A DNA stretch of 64,000 nt from Mucilaginibacter galii (GCF_014635825.1 NZ_BMDO01000014.1:45888-109887); one strand, 5' to 3'; positions 33,507 through 42,465 are shown, counted from the stretch's first letter. The notes: generated by a model from the sequence alone, not told the origin. Program-made: numbers and translations.

Positions 33507-33669
33507 AGACAGCACGAACCAGCAGTAGTTCCCAGATCGTGCGCGCAAATTTTGTTATGAAAATCTTTAAAATAGTTCATTACAGAGCATAACTCCCCCC
33601 CCGGTGCCCAATCTAAATTTTTGAGGAAAAATCCAATTTTATGAAGTTCTAAGACGAAATACTGAGGAA

Positions 33670-34605
33670 TTATATATCCATGAGTTCTTTCTTTTTCTTG
33701 CTTTTCAGCTTTTTAGGGATGAAATGGAGTATCTCATTTTTGAGTGCTTCAATCATTCGGCGCTTTAAGAAGTTGCGCTGTATTACAATGCTTACCTCAC
33801 GTGCCGGCTCGGGCGACTTAAAGTAACGGATGCGGTCTAACTGCTTTTCGCTCAGATCGTCAAGCGCCAGCTCGGGTAAAATAGTGGCCCCGCTGTTTTG
33901 GTCTACCATACGTTTCAGAGTATCTACACTCCCGGTATTGTACTCAAAATGCTGAAACCCCTTGGTAGATTTACGGCGCTGGCAAATATTGAGCACCTGC
34001 TCGCGCATACAATGGCCTTCGTCTAATACCCAAAGTTCCTCAACGTCAATATCTTCCGGACTAATGCTCTTCTTTTTAAACAGCTTACTGGCTTTAGAAA
34101 CGTAGGCTACAAAATTCTCATAAAACACGGGGATCTCTATCAAATTACTCTCGTGCAATGGAGTTGACAGGATGCCGCAATCTATCATTCCCAGCTTAAG
34201 CTGATGGATCAAATGCTCGGTGTTTTGCTCCCATACCACCAGCTTTACCTGCCGGTATTTCTCTACAAAACGCGCTATAATTTTAGGTAGCAAATAAGGT
34301 GCAATGGTTGGGATAATACCTATCCGTAACTCACCTGAAAGCTCTTTTTGCCGGTCGGTAACAATCTCTTTGATCTTATAACTTTCGGCCAGCATAATGC
34401 GCGCCTGTGCTATAATTTCGATGCCTACTTCTGTGGGGATAATAGGCTGGCGGGTACGGTCAAATATTTTTACGCCCAGCATATCTTCCAGCTTTTGCAC
34501 CTGCATACTTAGCGTAGGCTGCGTTACAAAGCACTTTTCGGCAGCCAGCACAAAGCTTTTGTACGTGTCTACCGCTACAATATATTCGAGCTGGGTAATG
34601 GTCAT
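33670..34605 (-). CDS. oxyR: LysR-family hydrogen-peroxide sensor OxyR
   Basis: A 311-residue transcription regulator. The winged-helix domain (TITQLEYIVAVDTYKSFVLAAEK, then CFVTQPTLSMQVQKLEDMLG) fills the first ~60 residues. The sensor domain carries both redox cysteines of OxyR: Cys199 in DEGHCMREQ and Cys208 in LNICQRR, the same numbering as the E. coli protein, forming a disulfide on peroxide exposure. OxyR controls catalase, Dps and iron-handling genes. It lies upstream of, and parallel to, the siderophore receptor operon with 246 bases between, including the receptor's own promoter, so they are separately transcribed; a regulatory link is plausible but not shown. Confidence 0.93.
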   Translation of the reverse strand: MTITQLEYIVAVDTYKSFVLAAEKCFVTQPTLSMQVQKLEDMLGVKIFDRTRQPIIPTEVGIEIIAQARIMLAESYKIKEIVTDRQKELSGELRIGIIPTIAPYLLPKIIARFVEKYRQVKLVVWEQNTEHLIHQLKLGMIDCGILSTPLHESNLIEIPVFYENFVAYVSKASKLFKKKSISPEDIDVEELWVLDEGHCMREQVLNICQRRKSTKGFQHFEYNTGSVDTLKRMVDQNSGATILPELALDDLSEKQLDRIRYFKSPEPAREVSIVIQRNFLKRRMIEALKNEILHFIPKKLKSKKKKELMDI

Positions 34606-34623
34606 TTTTTAGTTCATAGGTGA

Positions 34624-34701
34624 TAGTTCATGGTTGGTAGTTCATTTTTCATAGTATCGTGTTGTAGCTGCTATGAACTGTAAACTATCAACCATGAACT
34701 A
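34624..34701. repeat. Intergenic palindromic repeat, family E
   Basis: The arms 34624-34654 and 34671-34701 are inverted and match at about 26 of 31 positions; both are built from TAGTTCATGG-like units. A similar element lies at 42524-42596. It fills most of the gap between the oxyR start and the glmS stop. Confidence 0.7.
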
Positions 34702-34703
34702 AA

Positions 34704-36539
34704 TTACTCTACCGTTACCGATTTAGCAAGGTTACGGGGCTGATCTACGTTACAGCCACGCATTACGGCAGTATGGTAAGCCAGTAACTGCAACGGCACG
34801 GTGGCTAGCAAAGGCACAAATGGCTCGGCAGTTTGCGGAATCTCTATCACGTAGTCGGCCATGCTTTTTACTTCAGTATCACCTTCGGTTACAATGGCAA
34901 TAATATGGCCTCCACGGGCTTTTACTTCCTGTATATTACTGATTACCTTCTCGTAAGAGGAATGCTTGGTAGCTATTACCACCACTGGCATTGCATCATC
35001 AATTAAGGCAATAGGCCCATGTTTCATCTCGGCCGCGGGATAGCCTTCGGCATGAATGTAAGAGATCTCTTTTAGTTTCAAAGCACCTTCTAAAGCTACC
35101 GGGAATGAGCTTCCTCTACCCAGAAACAAGCAGTTATTGGTGTCCTTAAACTTCGCGGCAATATCCTTAATGTGGTCGTTAGCCTTCAGGGCACGTTCTA
35201 CCAGTTCGGGTATTTCGTTGAGTTCCGTTAGATATTCAATGAGCTTGCTTTGCGTAATGGTTCCGCGCTGCTGGGCAATGTAAAAGGCAATTAACGTAAG
35301 TACGCTTACCTGTGCTGTGAAAGCTTTGGTTGATGCTACGCCAATTTCGGGACCGGCATGGGTGTAAACACCGGCGTGGGTAGTGCGCGGTATAGACGCG
35401 CCCACCACATTACATATACCAAATATGGTAGCCCCTTTTTCCTTAGCCAGTTCAATGGCTGCCATGGTATCGGCAGTTTCGCCCGATTGTGATATGGCAA
35501 TTACCAGGTCTTTTTCGGTGATGATGGGGTTACGATACCTGAACTCTGAAGCATACTCTACCTCTACCGGTACACGGGCATACTCTTCAATCAAGTACTC
35601 ACCTACCAAACCTGCATGCCACGAGGTGCCGCAAGCCACAATGATAATACGATCTACGTTCTTTAATTTTTCGGTATACTCTTTAATGCCGCCAAGTTGT
35701 ACTTTACCTTGCTGCGGGTATATGCGGCCACGCATACAATCGCGTATAGAACGCGGCTGTTCGTAAATTTCTTTGAGCATGAAGTGCTCGTAACCACCTT
35801 TTTCCAGCATTTCAAGCTGTAATTCCAAACGCTCTATGTAAGGAATTTGCACCGTGTTATCAATATTCTTGATGAGCAGGTCATCGCGGCGGATGTATGC
35901 AATTTCGTTATCATTTAAATAGATAACGTTCTTAGTATATTCTACAATAGGCGTAGCATCGGAGGCTACAAAATACTCGCCTTCTCCAACACCAATAACC
36001 ATGGGGCTGCCCTTGCGTGCAGCTATAATTTGATCAGGTTCATCGGCACTCATAATTACAATGGCGTAGGCACCCACTACCTTGTTCAGGGCAATACGTA
36101 CTGCTTCGCGCAGGTCGAGACCGGTTTCTTCCTGTATATCTTCTACAAAATGAATAAGTACTTCGGTATCAGTGTCACTTTTAAATACATGGCCTTTAGC
36201 CTGAAGGGTTTCTTTAATAACGGCATAATTTTCAATAATACCGTTATGTATAATAGTAAGCTTGCGGTTACCTGATGAATGTGGGTGGGAGTTACGGTCG
36301 CTTGGGGCGCCATGGGTTGCCCAGCGGGTATGGCCCATACCCAGCGTACCCTTCATGTCAATATCTTTAACAAAGTTTTCCAGGTCACTAACTTTGCCTG
36401 ACTTTTTGTAAACTTTAAGGTCTTTATCTAACAAGGCTACGCCTGCACTGTCATATCCGCGATACTCCAGGCGGTGCAGTCCTTTAATTATAATTGGGTA
36501 GGCATCTCTAAAACCTACGTATCCTACAATTCCGCACAT
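34704..36539 (-). CDS. glmS: Glutamine--fructose-6-phosphate aminotransferase (isomerizing)
   Basis: A 611-residue enzyme making glucosamine 6-phosphate for peptidoglycan and lipopolysaccharide. I use the ATG at 36539, which gives MCGIVGYVG; after Met removal Cys acts as the N-terminal nucleophile of the glutaminase domain. A longer frame to 36593 would bury this Cys and is wrong. RLEYRGYDSAG, GHTRWATHG and DTDTEVL mark the glutaminase half; two SIS domains follow (ACGTSWHAG, ISQSGETADT; GRGSSFPVALEGALKLKEI, HAEGYPAAEMKHGP), ending in NLAKSVTVE. No glmS ribozyme is seen in the leader. It is separated from DUF4270 by a terminator. Confidence 0.97.
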   Translation of the reverse strand: MCGIVGYVGFRDAYPIIIKGLHRLEYRGYDSAGVALLDKDLKVYKKSGKVSDLENFVKDIDMKGTLGMGHTRWATHGAPSDRNSHPHSSGNRKLTIIHNGIIENYAVIKETLQAKGHVFKSDTDTEVLIHFVEDIQEETGLDLREAVRIALNKVVGAYAIVIMSADEPDQIIAARKGSPMVIGVGEGEYFVASDATPIVEYTKNVIYLNDNEIAYIRRDDLLIKNIDNTVQIPYIERLELQLEMLEKGGYEHFMLKEIYEQPRSIRDCMRGRIYPQQGKVQLGGIKEYTEKLKNVDRIIIVACGTSWHAGLVGEYLIEEYARVPVEVEYASEFRYRNPIITEKDLVIAISQSGETADTMAAIELAKEKGATIFGICNVVGASIPRTTHAGVYTHAGPEIGVASTKAFTAQVSVLTLIAFYIAQQRGTITQSKLIEYLTELNEIPELVERALKANDHIKDIAAKFKDTNNCLFLGRGSSFPVALEGALKLKEISYIHAEGYPAAEMKHGPIALIDDAMPVVVIATKHSSYEKVISNIQEVKARGGHIIAIVTEGDTEVKSMADYVIEIPQTAEPFVPLLATVPLQLLAYHTAVMRGCNVDQPRNLAKSVTVE

Positions 36540-36628
36540 AAATAGAATTTGGTATAAGTATAAACTAAAAAACGCTTTGCTGCTTTTAAACAAACATAAC
36601 GCTTATTTTCAAATATAGTATTGCAAAA

Positions 36629-36653
36629 AAAATCCCCGTGAGCCGGGGATTTT
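36629..36653 (-). terminator. Terminator after the DUF4270 gene
   Basis: A 10-bp stem (36629-36638 with 36644-36653), loop TGAGC, followed on the minus strand by eight T in total; it begins four bases after the DUF4270 stop codon. Confidence 0.88.
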
Positions 36654-36656
36654 CAT

Positions 36657-38129
36657 TTAGTTATTTTTGGTGTATATGACGTTCAGCTTAATTCGATAGG
36701 GCGATGACTTATCACTGCCTACCGCTACTACGCGGCCCGCTGTTTGAACGGTTGGGGCAATGTCTACAACGCCCGATGCCCGTGAAACCCCATCGGTAAT
36801 GCCGATGTAAGCGCCATAGTCGGTAATTCTTCCTTTCAAAAGATCTTGAATATAACCGGTAAGCGTAAAGTGATATTCGCGGTTAGTGCTCAAATAGTTG
36901 CCCCCAAAAGCAGCGGCACTAAAAAATCTGGCATCAAGCGGACTAACACCACTGGAACTCAAAACAGCATTGGCATCAGGTACGCGTGCACGCTGACGCG
37001 TTATATCGAGCATGTAAAATGTAATTAACGGCTGCGCAACAAATGGTGGCAGATCAGATCCGGCTAAGGTAGTAATAACCAGTTCGGCACGGTTAATAGC
37101 GACCTTATTGATATCTACACCAGCCCCAAACATGGTTTTCAAATTAGGGAAAGTTACTTTAGCCCTTAAACCGTTTAAACCCTGAAGATAGAACAGGTTA
37201 TTAGAACCGGTAGACTCTATAGCACTTTTTACAGTTGCGGGGTAAGTAGTATTTGCCGGACTAACATAACGTGGTTTCACGTTAACTGCATGGGTGGCAA
37301 AAGGCATGCTTACCATAGCTGTATCGGTTACGCCTGCATTCAACGTACGATAGTAAATATTCACCCTGCTCGAATCGAGGTTAAACATTAAGCTTCCACC
37401 GGCTTGCGAAGCAGCAGCGCGGTCAAGTTTTAAATACAATCCGTTTAGCGCACTTTGAAAAGCGGTATTAGAAGCTAAAGCTGCTGCCGGGGCATTAAAT
37501 AAATAAGTAGAAGCAAAAGAATTGGCTAATGGTATACGTAATTGTGGCACTACATTCCTCAGCGTATCTTTTACACCCTTTAATATATGGAAGGTTTTAA
37601 TAGCCGTACCCGGGCGAGCATTAAACGTTTTAGACGGATCGTTAAAAAATACAGAGTTATCGAACGTAAAAGATTTATTGCTAAAGTAATTTTGCGTAGG
37701 AAACAATTTTTCTGTAAGCTTATAAACGTTGAGCTTGTACTTGGTATTTAATGAATCACCATAAAACCCATTGGTATAACGCAGTTCCATTACTACCGAA
37801 TCGGTTGTAATAGTACCCGTAGGCACGGTGTAAGCAACACTACCCGGCAAGTTAAGTCCGGTGGCTACGTATGATTCTGTTGGGCCCAGCAAATTATCAT
37901 TAACCGATGATAAAGCACTGTTGGCTATACCCGATGAATAACCTGCAGTACCCGAAGCTACAGATACATTATCTGTATCGGTTTTCACCACAATATCGTC
38001 GTATACCATTAAGGTACCATCTACTTGCTGGCCGTCTGTTGGTAAACCAATATCGTTTTGGTTTTTACAGCTGCCGAAAATAAAAAGACTTATCAACAGG
38101 GTTAATAAGTCTAGTCTTATAAATTTCAT
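36657..38129 (-). CDS. DUF4270 family lipoprotein
   Basis: A 490-residue cell-envelope lipoprotein. The ATG at 38129 gives a signal ending in the lipobox FIFGSC (Cys near residue 21). The mature part is all-beta with many Thr/Ser/Val strands; SGIANSALSSVNDNLLGPTESY is the family-typical opening (in homologues GxxxDxxFG) and the segment near VNPRYV/PVNVKPRYVS also recurs. Function is unknown; DUF4270 genes next to the GT5-like gene, opposite panC, are common in Bacteroidota. It begins 16 bases after the GT5-like stop codon, so the two are co-transcribed. Confidence 0.85.
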   Translation of the reverse strand: MKFIRLDLLTLLISLFIFGSCKNQNDIGLPTDGQQVDGTLMVYDDIVVKTDTDNVSVASGTAGYSSGIANSALSSVNDNLLGPTESYVATGLNLPGSVAYTVPTGTITTDSVVMELRYTNGFYGDSLNTKYKLNVYKLTEKLFPTQNYFSNKSFTFDNSVFFNDPSKTFNARPGTAIKTFHILKGVKDTLRNVVPQLRIPLANSFASTYLFNAPAAALASNTAFQSALNGLYLKLDRAAASQAGGSLMFNLDSSRVNIYYRTLNAGVTDTAMVSMPFATHAVNVKPRYVSPANTTYPATVKSAIESTGSNNLFYLQGLNGLRAKVTFPNLKTMFGAGVDINKVAINRAELVITTLAGSDLPPFVAQPLITFYMLDITRQRARVPDANAVLSSSGVSPLDARFFSAAAFGGNYLSTNREYHFTLTGYIQDLLKGRITDYGAYIGITDGVSRASGVVDIAPTVQTAGRVVAVGSDKSSPYRIKLNVIYTKNN

Positions 38130-38145
38130 ATGTACTTTTAAATCT

Positions 38146-38970
38146 TTATGCAACGTTCACCAACTCATCGGTGGTAATTTCGTCGTAAAAATTGTAATAA
38201 TTTTCGAAATCAGCGGTCGAATTAAATTCTAAAACAGGTTTTTGGCTGTTTTTAACATAATTTAACACATCTGCATCTATAGTTTCGCTGGCCAATACAA
38301 CGGCATCGCTGTACTGAATAGCACCTTCGTGCAAAGCATTGTTGGTGCCCGGTTTAAATACTTCGGTATGCTTTTCGGTCATATCGGCCATTACTGCTTT
38401 TTGAGCAAAATCAGCGTCTAAAGCCTCGGTGAAAGCATTTTCATAAACCGAGTACACAATTTTTGAATGCTTAAAGGTAGGATCATCTTTGTAAGTGGTT
38501 TTCAGGTAAGCCGGAACCAGGGCGCTCATCCAGCCATGGCAATGTACCACATCGGGCGACCAGCCTAATTTTTTAACGGTTTCCAGTGCACCTTTACAGA
38601 AAAAGATCATGCGCTCATCGTTATCGGCGTAAAACTTACCGTCTTTATCGCCAAATACGTGCTTGCGTTGAAAATACTCTTCGTTATCCAGAAAATAAAC
38701 CTGCATACGAGCCGCAGGTATAGAAGCCACCTTGATGATCAAGGGATTGTCATTGTCATTAATAATGATATTCATTCCCGACAAACGTATCACTTCATGC
38801 AGCCTGTTCCTGCGCTCATTAATATTTCCAAAACGGGGCATCAAAATACGGATCTCAAAGCCTTTGTCCTGCATGGCTTGTGGCAGCTGGCGCGTTATTT
38901 CAGAAATTTTAGTGAGTTCAAGGAAGGGAGACATTTCATGAGTGATGAACAGAAGCTTAGATTTACCCAT
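38146..38970 (-). CDS. GT5 glycogen/starch synthase-like protein, N-terminal domain only
   Basis: A 274-residue protein matching only the first Rossmann domain of glycogen synthase (about half of the ~480-residue enzyme). KLLFITHEMSPF and the VVHCHGWMSALVPAYLK segment are clear. The nucleotide-sugar motif KxGGL, which binds ADP-glucose, is replaced here by LTKISEI, without glycines, and the C-terminal catalytic domain is absent. It therefore probably is not a working synthase. The same short protein beside DUF4270 and opposite panC is widespread in Bacteroidota, so it is not simply a broken gene. It has a consensus promoter. Confidence 0.82.
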   Translation of the reverse strand: MGKSKLLFITHEMSPFLELTKISEITRQLPQAMQDKGFEIRILMPRFGNINERRNRLHEVIRLSGMNIIINDNDNPLIIKVASIPAARMQVYFLDNEEYFQRKHVFGDKDGKFYADNDERMIFFCKGALETVKKLGWSPDVVHCHGWMSALVPAYLKTTYKDDPTFKHSKIVYSVYENAFTEALDADFAQKAVMADMTEKHTEVFKPGTNNALHEGAIQYSDAVVLASETIDADVLNYVKNSQKPVLEFNSTADFENYYNFYDEITTDELVNVA

Positions 38971-39021
38971 CTCTATATCAATATTAAGTTATATGTAAGA
39001 AGTCAAAAAAATTTGAGTGTG

Positions 39022-39052
39022 CAAATATACACATTATCTTATGAACTATCAA
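39022..39052 (-). promoter_or_regulatory. Promoter of the GT5-like/DUF4270 operon (TTG-N20-TATATTTG)
   Basis: On the minus strand TTG (39050-39052) and TATATTTG (39022-39029) are exactly 20 bases apart. The start codon is about 50 bases downstream. It stands back to back with the panC promoter. Confidence 0.8.
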
Positions 39053-39070
39053 CGAATTATGCAAGTACTT

Positions 39071-39101
39071 TTGGTATTGATGAAGTAATTACACACCTTT
39101 G
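39071..39101 (+). promoter_or_regulatory. Promoter of panC-panD (TTG-N20-CACCTTTG)
   Basis: TTG (39071-39073) and CACCTTTG (39094-39101) are 20 bases apart; the -7 box differs from consensus only in its first base. The leader before panC would be about 20 bases. Confidence 0.72.
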
Positions 39102-39126
39102 CCCACTTTTTTAATTATTTTTTTAG

Positions 39127-39966
39127 TTGAAAATATTTACCACCAAACATGAGGTTAGCCAGTACCTGCAGCAGCTGCAGGATGCAGGGCAAAAAGTAGG
39201 TTTTGTGCCTACTATGGGCGCTTTACACCAGGGCCACCTCTCTTTATTAGCGCAAGCCAGGCAGCAAACACAGGTAGTGGTTTGCAGTATATTTGTAAAC
39301 CCCACACAGTTTACCGATCCTAAAGACCTGGAAAAATACCCCCGCCCTATTGAGGCCGATATTGCCAAACTGCAACAAGCCGGATGTGATGTTTTATTTA
39401 ACCCACCCGTGAGCGAAATGTATGCCGGCCATGAGAACTGGCATTTAGACATAGGCGAGCTTGAACATTTACTGGAAGGCAAATTCAGGCCGGGGCACTA
39501 CCAGGGCGTAATGCAGGTGGTTAACAAGCTGTTTACCATCATTCATCCCAACCTGGCTTTTTTTGGTCAAAAAGATTACCAGCAGGTAATGGTAATAGAG
39601 CAAATGATACAAAGGCTTAAACTGCCGGTTAAACTGGTAATGTGCCCTATTGAGCGCGAAACTGATGGCCTGGCCATGAGCTCAAGAAATATTCACCTTA
39701 CGGCCAACGACCGCCAACATGCCTTAGTGCTTTCGCGGGCGCTTAACCAGGCTAAAGCCGATTTTGAAGCAGGTGAACCTTTGAACCAGGTAACGAAACA
39801 AGCGGCTGAATTAATTGACAATGAAAGCGGTACAGAACTTGAATACTTTGAGCTGGCCGACGGGCAAACGCTGCACCCTGCTACTACAAACAGCCAAAAT
39901 ATAGTTGCATTGGTAGCAGCACGTGTAGGCCATACCCGGCTAATAGATAATGTGATAATGCGGTGA
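39127..39966 (+). CDS. panC: Pantothenate synthetase (pantoate--beta-alanine ligase)
   Basis: A 279-residue enzyme joining pantoate and beta-alanine with ATP to give pantothenate. VPTMGALHQGHLSL is the HIGH-type nucleotide motif, FVNPTQFTDPKDLEKYPR and FFGQKDYQQVMVI the substrate site, and LAMSSRNIHL the KMSKS-like loop. The start is TTG at 39127: the codon before it is TAG in frame, and the next Met is in the catalytic motif, so no ATG start is possible. No Shine-Dalgarno is visible. The panD gene follows 34 bases downstream, giving the two last steps of pantothenate supply in one unit. Confidence 0.96.
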   Translation: MKIFTTKHEVSQYLQQLQDAGQKVGFVPTMGALHQGHLSLLAQARQQTQVVVCSIFVNPTQFTDPKDLEKYPRPIEADIAKLQQAGCDVLFNPPVSEMYAGHENWHLDIGELEHLLEGKFRPGHYQGVMQVVNKLFTIIHPNLAFFGQKDYQQVMVIEQMIQRLKLPVKLVMCPIERETDGLAMSSRNIHLTANDRQHALVLSRALNQAKADFEAGEPLNQVTKQAAELIDNESGTELEYFELADGQTLHPATTNSQNIVALVAARVGHTRLIDNVIMR

Positions 39967-40000
39967 TTACTGCTGTAATTTTTAATACTAACTTTGCTTT

Positions 40001-40351
40001 ATGATTATTGAAGTTTTAAAATCTAAGATACATCGTGCTAAAATAACGCAGGCCGAATTGAACTATGTAGGCAGCATTACGATTGATGAAGATTTAATTG
40101 AGGCAGCAAACATTATCCCTAACGAAAAGGTGCAGATTGTTAATAATAACAACGGCGCACGCTTTGAAACATACGTAATAAAGGGAGAACGCGGCAGCGG
40201 CACCGTATGCTTAAACGGCGCTACCGCAAGGCTGGCACAGGTAGGCGATATTGTGATCATTATGTCGTACGCATCTATGGATATGGACGAGGCCCGCAAG
40301 TACGAACCTATTTTAATTTTTCCAGACACAGATAATAAATTAATTCGATAG
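40001..40351 (+). CDS. panD: Aspartate 1-decarboxylase
   Basis: A 116-residue pyruvoyl enzyme that makes beta-alanine from aspartate for PanC. It is a pro-enzyme: the self-cleavage site is Gly24-Ser25 in LNYVGSITID, the Ser becoming the pyruvoyl group. KSKIHRAKITQA near the N-terminus (Lys9) and GERGSGTVCLNGATARL and MSYASMD are conserved. Length is normal. Co-directional with panC. The next gene starts 29 bases after its stop codon. Confidence 0.96.
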   Translation: MIIEVLKSKIHRAKITQAELNYVGSITIDEDLIEAANIIPNEKVQIVNNNNGARFETYVIKGERGSGTVCLNGATARLAQVGDIVIIMSYASMDMDEARKYEPILIFPDTDNKLIR

Positions 40352-40380
40352 ATTAGGAGCCCTGATTAATCGGATTGACC

Positions 40381-41367
40381 ATGAGATATTTATTAGCCCT
40401 TTGCTGCTTATTTACCGTTAGTTTTTGCTTTGCCCAAAAGGCTAAATACCAGCAGGTATTTTACTTTGACAATAACGGTTATAAAGTTCCTACAGTAGAC
40501 AGTGCCGACTACATACGCGTTGTAAGCCAGCCCGATTCGGGCTCTACCCTGTTTAGCATTGTAGATTATTACCGCAACAGCAAGCCTAAATTAATGGGTA
40601 AATCATCCACTATAGACCCGGCTACTTTCGAGGATCAGTGTGTTACTTACTACGCCAACGGCAGGCGCGAATCGGTATTTACTTATGCCGGCGGCCGTTT
40701 ACTTGGCCCGGGCTATTTGTTTTATCCTAATGGAAAGCTGCACGCCGCAATTACTTACGATACCGTATCTACCGTACCCGCCGAGCAAAACATACACATT
40801 ACCAGTTGCCTCGATACCACCGGTACCACTTTAGCTACCGATGGCAATGGCCGCTATATTGATTATAACTGGGCCACCAAAACCGTTAGTGAAGAAGGTC
40901 CGCTTAAAAACGGTTACCCCGACGGCGAATGGCACGGCAGCTACCCCAGCGAAAAAGTTACATACGCTGATACTTACAGTAACGGCAAATTTGTATCGGG
41001 CGTGAGTACCACCGCTACCGGTGTTAAGTATACTTACACTAAAAGGCAACAAGCACCTGAGTTTAAGGGAGGTGATGCCGCTTTTTTAGCGTACGTAAAA
41101 AAGAAATTCAAGTATCCTACCAACCTACCTCAAAAAGGTACCATGGGCGTATTGGCCTTTACTGTTGGTAAAGATGGCCGGGTGAGCAACGGCAAATTCC
41201 TCGGTAATATTTCGCCTATACTGGCCAAGCAACTTGCCGATGCGGTAAATTCATCGCCCACATGGAAACCGGCTATACAGAACGGCATGCCGGTGGCTAA
41301 TTCCTGGATAGTTCAGGCTACGTTTGGGGTATTGCCGGCGGCGCCTAAAGCGGCAGTTAAAAAGTAA
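40381..41367 (+). CDS. Exported protein with MORN-like repeats and TonB C-terminal domain (paralogue 1)
   Basis: A 328-residue exported protein; the ATG at 40381 opens signal peptide MRYLLALCCLFTVSFCFAQ (a TTG six bases upstream is less likely). The middle carries YwqK/MORN-like segments (YYANGRRESVFTYAGGRL, YPNGKLHAAITY, LKNGYPDGEWHG). The last ~90 residues, from PEFKGGDAAFLAYVKKKFKYP, are a TonB C-terminal domain as in energy transducers, but a TM anchor and Pro-rich spanner are missing, so it is unlikely to be a classical TonB. It starts 29 bases after panD and is followed by a close paralogue. Confidence 0.82.
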   Translation: MRYLLALCCLFTVSFCFAQKAKYQQVFYFDNNGYKVPTVDSADYIRVVSQPDSGSTLFSIVDYYRNSKPKLMGKSSTIDPATFEDQCVTYYANGRRESVFTYAGGRLLGPGYLFYPNGKLHAAITYDTVSTVPAEQNIHITSCLDTTGTTLATDGNGRYIDYNWATKTVSEEGPLKNGYPDGEWHGSYPSEKVTYADTYSNGKFVSGVSTTATGVKYTYTKRQQAPEFKGGDAAFLAYVKKKFKYPTNLPQKGTMGVLAFTVGKDGRVSNGKFLGNISPILAKQLADAVNSSPTWKPAIQNGMPVANSWIVQATFGVLPAAPKAAVKK

Positions 41368-41425
41368 TTTACTTTACAACTGGTTGTATTAATTATCCTA
41401 TTTTTAACGGTAATTAATCATCACC

Positions 41426-42403
41426 ATGAAAACCTTATTCACCCTTATTCTTACACTGGCGGGCATTTCGGGCTATGCACAGCAGGCACGTCAAAATGTT
41501 TACTTTATCAAAAACAATGGCGTAGAAGTTAAGCAACGCGATAGTGCCGATTACATCCGGATTGTACGCGAACCCGATTCTGGTGCAGTTTTATATAAAC
41601 TACTGGAATACTACCCCAACGGTAAACCCCGCCGTTTGGGCACAACCTCAACCATTGATCCTATTAAGCTGGAAGGACCATGCACAAGTTTTTATGAGAG
41701 TGGTCCACGTAAAAACGTTTTAAACTATCATAAAGGCTTACTTGCCAATGAGCAGATCTACTATTACCAAAACGGTAAAGTAAGTGAAGTGCGCAATTAC
41801 CCCGATTCGCTCAACAAAAACAAGATCATAGCAAACCAAAATTATCTCCTAATCACCTTAAACGATACCAGTGGCACTCCCCTGGTAGCCAACGGAAGCG
41901 GCCATCAAAAGATTTACGATAGTAAGTACACCAAAGTTACCGCTGAAGGCGACATTAAAAATGGCGTAAAAGATGGCGAATGGCAATTTACTGTTGGAAA
42001 GAACGATAGTTTGCTGGTAAACGAAACGTATTATAATGGCAAATTTGTAAAAGGTAAAGCTACGAGTAGTAACGGCGGAAGTTATACTTATACTCATGCC
42101 GATGCCTTACCCGAATTTAACGGTGGTGTACAAAGTTTTAATAAGTTTTTGTCAAAAATGCTGCGTTATCCTGCAGAAGCTCAAATAAAAAATTTGCAGG
42201 GCAGGGTTAACGTATCTTTTATTGTAGAAAAAGACGGTTCACTTACCAGTATAAAAGTTGTTGGCCTTGCGCCTGCCCAGGTGCTTTGCGACGAGGCTTT
42301 GCGGGTTGTAAAACAAAGCCCATTATGGAATCCGGGCATCCAATACGGCCGCCCTGTAAGGACTGTTTATACCGTACCTGTGGTGTTTACACTGGGCAGA
42401 TAA
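41426..42403 (+). CDS. Exported protein with MORN-like repeats and TonB C-terminal domain (paralogue 2)
   Basis: A 325-residue exported protein with the same build as the gene before it: signal peptide MKTLFTLILTLAGISGYAQ, the shared DSADYIRIVREPDSG opening, TSTIDP, MORN-like segments (YYPNGKPRRLG, YYQNGKVSEVRNY, IKNGVKDGEW) and a TonB-like C-terminus from LPEFNGGVQSFNKFLSKMLRYP. Shared positions run along the whole length, so the two arose by tandem duplication. Partner and role are unknown. Confidence 0.82.
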   Translation: MKTLFTLILTLAGISGYAQQARQNVYFIKNNGVEVKQRDSADYIRIVREPDSGAVLYKLLEYYPNGKPRRLGTTSTIDPIKLEGPCTSFYESGPRKNVLNYHKGLLANEQIYYYQNGKVSEVRNYPDSLNKNKIIANQNYLLITLNDTSGTPLVANGSGHQKIYDSKYTKVTAEGDIKNGVKDGEWQFTVGKNDSLLVNETYYNGKFVKGKATSSNGGSYTYTHADALPEFNGGVQSFNKFLSKMLRYPAEAQIKNLQGRVNVSFIVEKDGSLTSIKVVGLAPAQVLCDEALRVVKQSPLWNPGIQYGRPVRTVYTVPVVFTLGR

Positions 42404-42465
42404 ATGCTGTTATATTACGCTATGTTAAATAATCAAATTTTTAACACGCGTAACCCACATTCTTA

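Noticed and set aside
36540..36593. Longer GlmS start
   Set aside because: It would hide the catalytic N-terminal Cys of MCGIVGY.
36540..36628. glmS ribozyme or similar leader RNA
   Set aside because: The leader is short and A/T-rich with no ribozyme-like pairing seen.
38659..39114. Plus-strand 151-codon open frame upstream of panC
   Set aside because: Antisense to the GT5-like gene and running through both divergent promoters; no family motif.
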